Below are positions 47,036 to 54,992 of a DNA stretch of 64,000 nucleotides, one piece after another (positions within the stretch are counted from its first letter, which is position 1; each line of letters begins with the position of its first letter). A model generated the notes under the pieces. It did no database searches. It was not told where the DNA came from and saw nothing but the letters and a program-made list of their open reading frames with translations. The DNA is from Calothrix sp. PCC 7103 (GTDB lineage Bacteria > Cyanobacteriota > Cyanobacteriia > Cyanobacteriales > Nostocaceae), in NCBI RefSeq assembly GCF_000331305.1, contig NZ_KB217481.1, positions 238,698 to 302,697 of the forward strand, given 5' to 3'. A program made the position numbers and the translations under genes.

Positions 47036-47800
47036 GTGGCACAAAGTAAAATTACTCGTCTGACGCACAAGCCTCCTGCGGAAATTGAGCGAGAGTGGGA
47101 TGCTATTGCATTTGTTCGGGAGGAGCAAATATTACAAGGGAAGGACATAAGCTTCTCAAAAGTACTACTTCCAGCAATAGTCGATTTATCGACTTGTAGT
47201 AAGTTTGACCGGGTTATCGATGTTGGTTGCGGCCTTGGATTTATAATGGAGGCGCTCTCAAGTAGATCAAAGTATCTTCTAGGAGTCGATTTGAGTGGCC
47301 AAAGCATTAGGCTCGCGCAGAGGCGTTTTGTTCACGCGAATCATGTGCATTTCTATCACGGAAGTGTTGAAGATTTTTCGATGAGAAGCGCGTTAGAGAA
47401 ATTCTCGCTTGCCATTGCAAATATGACCCTAATGACTTCAACCGATTTAGACTCGGTGCTGCACTCCGTGGCAAAACTTCTGCAAGTTGGTGCTCATTTA
47501 GTCTTTACAATTACACATCCATGCTATTGGGCTCGCTACTGGGGGTACGAGTCAGAGGAGTGGTTTCGATATGATGAAGAAATATTTATAGAAGCGCCAT
47601 TTAAGATAACTGGTAACGTAGGAGATTTAGTAACTACTCATGTTCATAGACCTCTATTCCAATACATAAACAGTCTTCAGAAGGCAGGTTTTTGTGTCGA
47701 GGCCGTTAAGGAGCCTTTTCCCCCCTCCGATGTAGATGCTGAATATTTAAGCACATGGCAATATCCTCGATTTTTAGCTATTCGCTGCGTGCGGACATAA
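47036..47800 (+). CDS. Class I SAM-dependent methyltransferase
   Basis: 254 residues from GTG 47036. The SAM-binding motif is FDRVIDVGCGLGFIMEALSSR (about 57-77), followed by YLLGVDLSGQSIRLAQRRF (motif II) and LAIANMTLMTSTDLDSVLHSVAKLLQVGAHLVFTITHPCYWARY (motifs IV-V) as in the ubiquinone/small-molecule methyltransferase group. The substrate is unknown. It is coupled to the 2TM gene upstream and shares its unusual base composition; no GGCGCC is found in either gene. As a pair they may be a cargo module, for example a membrane effector with a modifying enzyme; that is inference. Confidence 0.8.
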   Translation: MAQSKITRLTHKPPAEIEREWDAIAFVREEQILQGKDISFSKVLLPAIVDLSTCSKFDRVIDVGCGLGFIMEALSSRSKYLLGVDLSGQSIRLAQRRFVHANHVHFYHGSVEDFSMRSALEKFSLAIANMTLMTSTDLDSVLHSVAKLLQVGAHLVFTITHPCYWARYWGYESEEWFRYDEEIFIEAPFKITGNVGDLVTTHVHRPLFQYINSLQKAGFCVEAVKEPFPPSDVDAEYLSTWQYPRFLAIRCVRT

Positions 47801-47872
47801 AAATTCAAATAGAACTGTGAAATTCTTCCAAAGGGACCAGAGGGAAACCCATGTATTTACTATGCTCCTGAA

Positions 47873-48064
47873 ATGAGCGCCAAATATAACGGCGAAGTTA
47901 TGGGGCAACCACTACAGCATCGTACTATTGAAGAAAAGCTAGCACTGCTGGATAGTCATCCACTGTTTACAGGCGCCTGTCCTAAATGTAATTACAAGTT
48001 TCCCAGGACTGAACTTTTAGCGGAAGAATTTGTGTGTCCGGCTTGCGGGTGGAATGATAAATAG
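47873..48064 (+). CDS. Small zinc-ribbon protein, 63 aa
   Basis: ATG 47873 (an internal ATG at residue 10 is an alternative). Two CxxC pairs in the C-terminal half, CPKCNYKF and CPACGWND, make a single zinc ribbon; the N-terminal part is a helix (HRTIEEKLALLDSH). Such proteins may bind nucleic acid or other proteins. It contains one GGCGCC, unlike the two preceding genes, and so belongs to the host-type background. Confidence 0.6.
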   Translation: MSAKYNGEVMGQPLQHRTIEEKLALLDSHPLFTGACPKCNYKFPRTELLAEEFVCPACGWNDK

Positions 48065-48106
48065 CTAGGCGCCCGCAAACTCAGAATCATGCCAAACTTC
48101 ATTCAA

Positions 48107-48365
48107 GTACTACAAGTTAGATAAGAATCTAATCAATAACAGTGACCATAAGCAGTTTTCGACGCTTTAAATTGCAAGTGTAAAAATGAAGTAATCAAAA
48201 TAGCTGAAATTTATGTACAGCAAAGAAAGTAGCGGGTGACTGAAGGAGATAATTTGTTATATAAAAATAACGCCCAGTCACCTGGCAATAAGCCACAGGA
48301 ATTATTCAGAATTCATGTAGTTGATAATACTACAAAGCGCATAATGCGAGTAAGGCAGAGGCGCC
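48107..48365. repeat. Family-3 dispersed repeat (~260 bp), copy 1
   Basis: Starts TACTACAAGTTAGAT, has GTGAAAAAATGA-like and CAAAATAGCTGAAA segments, then a hairpin GGGTGACTGA…CCCAGTCACC around TTATATAAAAATAA, then GGCAATAAGCCACAGGAATT, and ends at a GGCGCCAA. Copies at 48602 and 61614 share the same order. Confidence 0.85.
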
Positions 48366-48601
48366 AAGCTAAAATTTTTGATGATAAGTTAAAACTAGTT
48401 TTGGTGGACATGGCGCCTTTGCTCAATTCATTGGTTACTTTGTTTGAATAAAGAGTTAATAACTCATGTCCACCGTAGGATTTTATAAGTATACGTACAT
48501 TTATTGAAAAAAATATTGATAAAAATACAGCAACGAGTGCAAGCAGGCGCCTCAGTTAACAAGATGTGCCTGATAATGTATCTTGAAGTTCACAATCACA
48601 C

Positions 48602-48868
48602 TAATGTACTACAAGTTAGATGAGAGTGTAATTAGTAACAGTAACCAGAAAGCAGTTTTTGATGGTCTAAATTGAAAGTGAAAAAATGAGGTAGTCAAAA
48701 TAGCTGAAAGTTATATACAGTAAATAAAGTAGCGAGTGACTGAGCCGAATAATTTGTTATATAAAAATAACGCCCAGTCACCCGGCAATAAGCCACAGGA
48801 ATTATTCAAAATTCATGTAATCAAGTATACTACAAAAACTGATGATGCGAGTAAGTTACAGGCGCCAA
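48602..48868. repeat. Family-3 dispersed repeat, copy 2
   Basis: Very similar to copy 1; the hairpin arms are GAGTGACTGAG and CCCAGTCACCC. Lies about 240 bases from copy 1 in the same orientation. Confidence 0.85.
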
Positions 48869-49077
48869 ACTGACATAGTTGATAGTAGTGTGGAACTAGT
48901 TACTGCTGGGTGTGGGCACCAAGTTTGATTTTGAACAGCAATTTGATTGACGTTGTGGTTATTAGAAGTGGGCGCCTATGAAGGTTTGCGGCAACAAGTC
49001 AAGACTAGTGCAAGCTGGACGTGATTATGGTTCAAGTATTGGATATGGCGCCTATCTCCGTCTCACCTTATGCTGGC

Positions 49078-49122
49078 TATTCGGTGTAAAATTTTTAGTT
49101 TTTAAATTCTTACACCGAATAA
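49078..49122. repeat. TTCGG hairpin, copy 9
   Basis: Arms TATTCGGTGTAA and TTACACCGAATAA, loop rich in T. Confidence 0.9.
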
Positions 49123-49548
49123 ATCCAACATGAACAGCGTTAGGTGTTTTATCTTTACAGTACCCCTGCACTGGCATGACATTAATAATTTATCTATATA
49201 GTTATATGTAAATAATAGGACGTTGTGCGATATTGTGCAGGCGCCTGAAGCTAGAAACTGACTATGCATAATACATTTGTTTGGCTATTAAAAAATTAAT
49301 TGTACGGGTGCTGAATAAAACTTAATTGCGCCGCGTATAGGTGTATCAGATGTTGGAAATATAAAATGACGTGTTCAATTGCCTTATACGGCGTAAATTT
49401 ATGATGAAGTTAATTGCTGCACAGTTGACGAGCCTTAAGTAGCGAGATTAAGAATGAAGAATATTTGAAATTATTGTGGATTCAGTTCGCTTTAATTTAA
49501 AAAGTTTTAATTTTTAATTTTTTGCAATTTTAATAAGGACATAAAAAA

Positions 49549-51435
49549 ATGGCGTGGATGATACCAGATAGCATACCCAAAAAAGCATCTGAGGGAGAGA
49601 AGAAAGTTTTTGCAATATTACGTGATTGCTTACCAGATGATTTTTACGTTTATTATGAACCAGTCATAGATGGTGTTCATCCTGATTTTTTGATTTTAAG
49701 CCCAACCTTCGGGCTGCTCGTCTTAGAAGTAAAAGGATGGTTCCCAGGTACAATACTTAAAGCTGATAATAATTTTTTTCACGTCGAATGGAAGCATGGC
49801 GGCACTAAGCATGTTGAGGTTCATAAATCGCCATTGCAGCAAACTAATAATTATTTTTGGACTATTGTTGACAAGTTAAAAGAATTCCCAATACTTTTAC
49901 AGCATGAAGGAGACTATGCTGGTAAGTTAGCATTTACTGTTGGGCAAGGCGTAGTAATGTCTAATATAACAGAAGTACAATCTAAAAATCATAACTTGTA
50001 TACTTTACTTCCTCAACCGCAAGTAGCTTATAAAGATGAATATTTAGAATGGCACGATTACAGCGAACATGCACTAATCAAGCGTCTCAGGGAAATGTTT
50101 AAAGTCAAGTTCTCATTTCCAGCGCTTACCGAAGACCAATTTAGTACGATTCGCGGTGTATTGCATCCAGAAATGATTGTTCGGCAGGAAAAAGCTACTC
50201 AAAATAGTGTACAAGAAGGCGCCGTTTTAATACCAGGTAGCGTAATTATTAAAAGTTTAGATGCGAAACAAGAACAAGAAGCGCGCAAACTTGGCGATGG
50301 ACATAGGCTGATTACGGGGGTCGCTGGTAGTGGAAAAACTATTATTTTATTAGCGCGGGCACGACAGCTTGCTCAACAAGAAAATAAAAGAGTTTTACTG
50401 CTGTGCTACAATATCACGCTTGCCGCTTATTTACGTTCTCAGTTATCAGACCAAGATAATCAAAAGTCAAAAGTTGAGGTCGTACATTTCCACGATTGGG
50501 CAAAGTCAATATTAAAAAGTTTGCCAAATGTCAAAGCCGTAAAGGAAAGCGGTCAAGACTATGATGAAGTGATGGGTGAAGATTTACTTGTAGCTATTAA
50601 TAACTTATGTTCTGAATCAAAGTGGGACTCGATACTTATTGATGAGGCACATATTTTTGACCCTTCTTGGTTTACTTGCTGTGTCCAAGCGCTTAAATCT
50701 CCAGAAGATGGAGACTTACTCATTGTTTACGACGGTAATCAAAAATTATATAAACGTAGCAGTTTTACGTGGTCATCTGTCGGAATAAAAGCGCGCGGTC
50801 GAACTAAGCGACTAAATAATAATTACCGCAATACGAAACAAATACTTGATGCAGCATGGAGTATAATACAACCAATTCAGGAAAACAGGGATGAAACAGA
50901 CGATATAGCTGCAAATATTGTAGAACCAAAGTCAGCATTACGAGACGGTGTTCTTCCAATACTACACTTAAAACAATCAGAATCTACTTGCGAAAGGCTT
51001 GAAGTTATTAAAACTATAGAGCAGCTGTGTGCAGCAGGAACTGAACCAAAAGATATTGCAATTTTATACCGTTACAACAAAAATAATCAGCATCTTGAAC
51101 AATTGATTTCTGAGTTACAAGAAAAAGGTTTAGGCGCCTACTGGGTAACTGAGGATAATGACAGTAAATGTAGTTACTCAAGTAAAATCGATGGTGTGCG
51201 AATTCTAACTACCCAATCGTCGCTGGGCTTAGAGTTCAAAGCTGTTATAATTATTAAGTTAGAACAATTCGCTAGTTGTTGCGATAATGATGTTGAAAGT
51301 TTATCGCTAGCTCGGCGCCAGTTTTATGTAGCAATGACGCGCGCGCAACATGAACTACATCTGTTTGGTCGCGAAGGTATGATGCTAACAAATGAACTAA
51401 AAAATTTTGAACTCTTTGATGTAACGTATTTTTAG
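49549..51435 (+). CDS. NERD-domain UvrD/Rep-like helicase
   Basis: 628 residues. Residues about 10-115 are a NERD nuclease-related domain (ASEGEKKVFAILRDCLPDDFYVYYEPVIDGVHPDFLILSPTFGLLVLEVKGW; D, E-V-K triad in place). The helicase part has Walker A GVAGSGKTIILLARARQL (about 256-273), Walker B ILIDEAHIFD (about 362), GRTKRLNNNYRNTKQIL (motif IV-like) and the superfamily 1 end motif SLARRQFYVAMTRAQHELHLFG. The expected role is an SF1 helicase coupled to a nuclease, as in defence or repair loci. Clear start ATG with AAGGAC 8 bases upstream. It faces the pentapeptide/CHAT operon at its 3' end. Three GGCGCC sites lie inside it. Confidence 0.85.
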   Translation: MAWMIPDSIPKKASEGEKKVFAILRDCLPDDFYVYYEPVIDGVHPDFLILSPTFGLLVLEVKGWFPGTILKADNNFFHVEWKHGGTKHVEVHKSPLQQTNNYFWTIVDKLKEFPILLQHEGDYAGKLAFTVGQGVVMSNITEVQSKNHNLYTLLPQPQVAYKDEYLEWHDYSEHALIKRLREMFKVKFSFPALTEDQFSTIRGVLHPEMIVRQEKATQNSVQEGAVLIPGSVIIKSLDAKQEQEARKLGDGHRLITGVAGSGKTIILLARARQLAQQENKRVLLLCYNITLAAYLRSQLSDQDNQKSKVEVVHFHDWAKSILKSLPNVKAVKESGQDYDEVMGEDLLVAINNLCSESKWDSILIDEAHIFDPSWFTCCVQALKSPEDGDLLIVYDGNQKLYKRSSFTWSSVGIKARGRTKRLNNNYRNTKQILDAAWSIIQPIQENRDETDDIAANIVEPKSALRDGVLPILHLKQSESTCERLEVIKTIEQLCAAGTEPKDIAILYRYNKNNQHLEQLISELQEKGLGAYWVTEDNDSKCSYSSKIDGVRILTTQSSLGLEFKAVIIIKLEQFASCCDNDVESLSLARRQFYVAMTRAQHELHLFGREGMMLTNELKNFELFDVTYF

Positions 51436-51499
51436 AAGTGCAGGCGCCGATTGTTGGGTAATAGTTGGCGCCAACTGCAATACTTTATAAGTTGGTGGG

Positions 51500-52600
51500 T
51501 TAATCTAATTTATCGGTATCAGAAATATTTTCAATTGCTTGATTGATGTAGATTCTGTCAGCATCTGTCAACCCACCATTAAAATTTGGATTATTAAAGT
51601 AATAATTAGATACTTTTTTAGGATTATCGTTAGCTTTATCTAAAGACAAAATTAAACTATTAATTATTTTGTTCTGATCTTCGATTCTGGCTTCTAAAGC
51701 TTTAAAAGCTAAATCATAGCCTTTCATCAAATTGCTATGAATATTTTCTTTATCAGCATTAGGAGAAATACTTACTCTTACCAAAAGAACGCCATCTCCT
51801 TTTTTCTCTATACTTTGAACATCTAATTTAGCATCTTGGTTTTCTATCTCTAACTTTTTAAATGAATATGCAAAAGCATCCCAATTAACCCCATTGCGAA
51901 AAATAAGGTCTAGAGTTTCTAACGATTTTTGAAATAATTGAGTAAACTCGCCTGGTGCAAAAAAACCTTTTAGTGGGCGACGCTCCTCTAAATTATTTTT
52001 TAGATAAACATAATTACAAACAACACCATTCAAATTTGTTTTGCTATTAGTATGCCAATCTTCTAAACAAACTCCTGTCAATATTGCACTTTCAAAATCT
52101 GTAAATATTGCTTGAACTGCTGTTAAACCAGCACCGCTGAGGTTTGCATTAACTAATTGACTTGATAATAGGTTAGCTTGAATAAGTTCTGCTTGGGTTA
52201 GATTAGCTTCAGTCAGGTCTGCTGCATAAAGGTTTGCTCTAGGAAATACACTTCTGAAAAGCATTGCTCTATAAAGTTTTGCTCTTGTGAAGTTAGCATC
52301 GCTAAAATCTGCTCCTGTTAAGTCAGCTCCTGAAAGATCAGCATCGCTAAAATCCCCTTCTTTAAAAACAACTCCTCTAAAATTTAATCCTCTAAGACTG
52401 CTACCTGGTTCAAACTCAGTTCCTCTAAATGTAGTTTCTCTAAGGTTAGCACCTTTAAAATTAATTCCTGCGAAGCTCAAGCTTCCTACAACATAGTAAA
52501 TACCTTGAAGGTCTGGGATAATATCAGGATTCTCTTCTCGCCATTTATTCCAAACTGACACCCCCTTCTGAAGTATTGCAAGATGTTCCTCATTTGCCAT
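51500..52600 (-). CDS. Pentapeptide-repeat protein with conserved C-terminal domain and degenerate solenoid tag
   Basis: 366 residues. Residues about 45-185 are pentapeptide repeats (A(D/N)LxG units, for example GADLTGADFSDANFTRAKL), a right-handed beta-helix. Residues about 205-330 (…GFFAPGEFTQLFQKSLETLDLIFRNGVNWDAFAYSFKKLE…VQSIEKKGDGVLLVRVSISPNADKENIHS…) form a domain shared with the 54993 protein. The tail FNGGLTDADRIYINQAIENI (340-359) is a degenerate form of the shared 20-residue motif. An AGGA ribosome binding site precedes the ATG; the gene starts 32 bases after the CHAT gene's stop, indicating an operon. Function unknown; a scaffold in the CHAT system is my inference. Confidence 0.8.
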   Translation of the reverse strand: MANEEHLAILQKGVSVWNKWREENPDIIPDLQGIYYVVGSLSFAGINFKGANLRETTFRGTEFEPGSSLRGLNFRGVVFKEGDFSDADLSGADLTGADFSDANFTRAKLYRAMLFRSVFPRANLYAADLTEANLTQAELIQANLLSSQLVNANLSGAGLTAVQAIFTDFESAILTGVCLEDWHTNSKTNLNGVVCNYVYLKNNLEERRPLKGFFAPGEFTQLFQKSLETLDLIFRNGVNWDAFAYSFKKLEIENQDAKLDVQSIEKKGDGVLLVRVSISPNADKENIHSNLMKGYDLAFKALEARIEDQNKIINSLILSLDKANDNPKKVSNYYFNNPNFNGGLTDADRIYINQAIENISDTDKLD

Positions 52601-52632
52601 AATCTAACTATTCCTATCGTTTGCTAACAAAA

Positions 52633-53610
52633 TTACTCATCGTCCATCTGCGTCAATAGCTTTTTAGCTAAAGAATGATTGATTGCAGTCTTTAGTTCCT
52701 CAGCTTCGCCTGCTTTTAATGCTCCAATAACTTGCGTGTGAAGTGTAGAATTATTTTCAATTGCTTCTATTGCCTTGGCGATGACATTGGCTTTCTCTGT
52801 ATTAGTGTTAGTTGGGTAAGTTTGTTCTAACTGCTGGAGTAGTTGCTGAATCTCTGCTGCTGCCTTAGCTAAGTTTTGTTTTTGCTCCGGCGCCTGATTA
52901 GTTATATTACCGCCTATATGATTTGCAGTTACAGTGTCAGCGTTTATGATTCCGCCACCAAACTGCGCGTTTTGCAAGTTAAAAGTAGATGTTTTTGTGC
53001 CCTTGGTACTTTTTTGAGCTTCGTTAGAATTTGGTTCCATAGGTTTAGAGTAGGTTGATCTGATTTTTAACTTAGGTATCGATGCTTGAGGAATAGAGTT
53101 CAAATCTATATTATTACAGCCAAATTTAAAGCCATCGCTATAGGTTCTATCGGCGCCTATTGCATCGTAAAAAGCTTTCGCAAAATTAATGGCAGAATCA
53201 TCTTGTATAGTGTTAGACATCCCAATCACGCAATTGATATGCTCGTAAATAGCCTCTGCTTGGGTTTCAGAATAGCAAGCGTTGAGTAACACACACTCTG
53301 TTTTATCCTTAAATAACTCAAATAGATTGGACAGTGATGTTGTACTAACAAGTTGCGCCTTACCTTGATTATTTTCTAGCACAATCCCCTCAGTTCCAAG
53401 TCCATGACCAGAAAAATGTACAATCTGTGGCTCCGAATCTAAGAGCGCGCGGCGTAAATCATCAATACGAAGTGCCCATTTAGTAACCAGTTCAAACTGT
53501 TCTCGATTCTTAGAGCGCGCTAACGATTCTTCAATTTCCCTCACTTCCAGGTCTAAGCGCAATTTGTCCATATTTGTTGGACTCGCCGATAAAAATAATA
53601 TTTTTTTCAT
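52633..53610 (-). CDS. CHAT protease with central solenoid tag
   Basis: 325 residues. Residues 1-175 are a CHAT (caspase HetF-associated) peptidase domain: N-terminal KILFLSASPTNMDKLRLDLEVREIEESL, catalytic His in HFSGHG (H69) and catalytic Cys in LLNACYSETQA (C112), both intact. A Ser/Thr/Lys-rich linker leads to FGGGIINADTVTANHIGGNI (217-236), then an alpha-helical domain (LAKAAAEIQQLLQQLEQTYPTNTNTEKANVIAKAIEAIENNSTLHTQVIGALKAGEAEELKTAINHSLAKKLL) seen in other cyanobacterial proteins. CHAT proteases act as executioners in conflict systems, including gasdermin and Craspase activation. I infer a protease whose activation depends on tag-mediated assembly. In operon with the 51500 gene downstream. 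Confidence 0.87.
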   Translation of the reverse strand: MKKILFLSASPTNMDKLRLDLEVREIEESLARSKNREQFELVTKWALRIDDLRRALLDSEPQIVHFSGHGLGTEGIVLENNQGKAQLVSTTSLSNLFELFKDKTECVLLNACYSETQAEAIYEHINCVIGMSNTIQDDSAINFAKAFYDAIGADRTYSDGFKFGCNNIDLNSIPQASIPKLKIRSTYSKPMEPNSNEAQKSTKGTKTSTFNLQNAQFGGGIINADTVTANHIGGNITNQAPEQKQNLAKAAAEIQQLLQQLEQTYPTNTNTEKANVIAKAIEAIENNSTLHTQVIGALKAGEAEELKTAINHSLAKKLLTQMDDE

Positions 53611-53688
53611 GTTTATGGTTTCAGATATATTGTGTGTGTTTGTAGCAAGGATGATTACTCATTATGGCGCCGCTTCTAGCTTTCACAC

Positions 53689-53733
53689 TATTCGGTGTAA
53701 AAAATTAATACCGTTTAAAGTTTACACCGAATA
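53689..53733. repeat. TTCGG hairpin, copy 10
   Basis: Between the CHAT gene and the 53759 gene in the same operon direction; a possible attenuator or RNA-processing hairpin. Confidence 0.9.
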
Positions 53734-53758
53734 GCTTGGATAATATATGGCGCCGTTT

Positions 53759-54625
53759 TTATTCCTCCAAACCAGGTTCAGTTTGTTGAGAGGCGCCGTT
53801 AGCGATACTTCCGCTAATGTCGTTAGCATTAATGGTTTGAGCATCTATTAAGTTACCTCCAAACCGAGCTTCTTTTAAATCAAAGTTAGAAATATTGCTG
53901 TTATTTATATTATCTAACTTTTCTATATTAATATAAGTTTCCATCGCTCTAACTTGAGCCGTATCTAAGCGACCAAATAAAGGTCGCTCATCAATCATTG
54001 TTATACCTTTAGCTGTAATTGTTACATATCTAAAATAAGCTTCTCCTAAATAGCGTTTAGTAACAAGTTCACCTTCCTCTTCCATAGGAAGAACCACTCG
54101 CATGACATCAGAGATTTGAATACCAAGACTTTTTGCAATAAATTCGGGTGTGACATCGAAAAGGCTATATCGTTCAGGATGTTTGTTATGGTAACTATAT
54201 AAAATTGCCAATATTGCTTGTCTTAAATTACGGTCAGTTGCTTTGGCTGAATCAGAATTTGGGATTAAAATTAAATCTTCATCTAATAAGCTACGATGCA
54301 TTGGCTGAAATGCAGAGCAGTTTTGTGAACATTTCTTTTGATAATCATCTTGACTATCAAAAGAAACAGCTTGACAATTTATTCTAAAACAAGTTTCATT
54401 AACATAGTCATTCTGCATTGCGTAAGGATTTTGCATTCCAGATTCATAGTGCAATTTACCTAAAACTAAATTTCTACAATTTACTTGCTGAAAAATGTCA
54501 GGTATTTTGCATTTACTGCAAATAGAATTAGAGGTTGAAGACGTAAATGTTTTCTCAACATCCTCAGTAATCGTGCATTTCAGTTGACTTCCTTTAGAAT
54601 CTCTATAAGGGCATGGTTTCAACAT
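53759..54625 (-). CDS. Cys-rich / winged-helix protein with solenoid tag
   Basis: 288 residues. The N-terminus (1-115) holds many Cys (CPYRD, CTI, CSKCKIP, CRN, CFRINC, CSQNCS), consistent with one or more zinc sites. Residues about 130-215 look like a winged helix (ATDRNLRQAILAILYSYHNKHPERYSLFDVTPEFIAKSLGIQISDVMRVVLPMEEEGELV…YVTITAKGITMI). The tail has FGGNLIDAQTINANDISGSI (255-274). It is 148 bases upstream of the CHAT gene on the same strand and divergent from the 54993 gene. I infer a DNA- or RNA-sensing regulator or receptor of this cluster, but the specificity is unknown. Start ATG 54623-54625. Confidence 0.75.
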   Translation of the reverse strand: MLKPCPYRDSKGSQLKCTITEDVEKTFTSSTSNSICSKCKIPDIFQQVNCRNLVLGKLHYESGMQNPYAMQNDYVNETCFRINCQAVSFDSQDDYQKKCSQNCSAFQPMHRSLLDEDLILIPNSDSAKATDRNLRQAILAILYSYHNKHPERYSLFDVTPEFIAKSLGIQISDVMRVVLPMEEEGELVTKRYLGEAYFRYVTITAKGITMIDERPLFGRLDTAQVRAMETYINIEKLDNINNSNISNFDLKEARFGGNLIDAQTINANDISGSIANGASQQTEPGLEE

Positions 54626-54992
54626 GATTTAACTTGCTTGTTTATAGTATTGAGTTGCGCTTTGTAAAAAGAAAGCTCCTTTATGTATAGCTGTAAGGTC
54701 GCAGATAAAGTCTTGAAAACGGGTAAGTTGGCGCCTAGTAATGCAGAATTAGTACTAACTTAAACTTTTTTGTGCTTACCGCTACAGAACTGCTGGCGTT
54801 AAGGCGCCGGAAGTATTTCTTATAGTTCATTAGCTTTATCATGTGCTTACATAGAGTGTTTACCTATTTAAACATCTTGGTAAGATACATTTTTAAATTT
54901 CAGTATTCCGGACAACACTTATGCATATTGTATAAAAATCATGGATATTTCATACTCAAAGTGTATTTTAGCCAAAATATAGGCACTAAGCT

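Larger units (their letters stand above)
48065..49548. other. Repeat-rich intergenic region, 1.5 kb
   Basis: Two full copies of the ~260-bp family-3 repeat, a TTCGG hairpin (49078-49122) and at least seven GGCGCC sites. The frame 48236-48451 is repeat-derived and not a gene. The last 400 bases before 49549 are AT-rich and hold an AAGGAC ribosome binding site for the helicase gene. Confidence 0.65.

Noticed and set aside
48236..48451. 71-codon frame in the family-3 repeat
   Set aside because: The frame is not preserved in the other two copies of the repeat.
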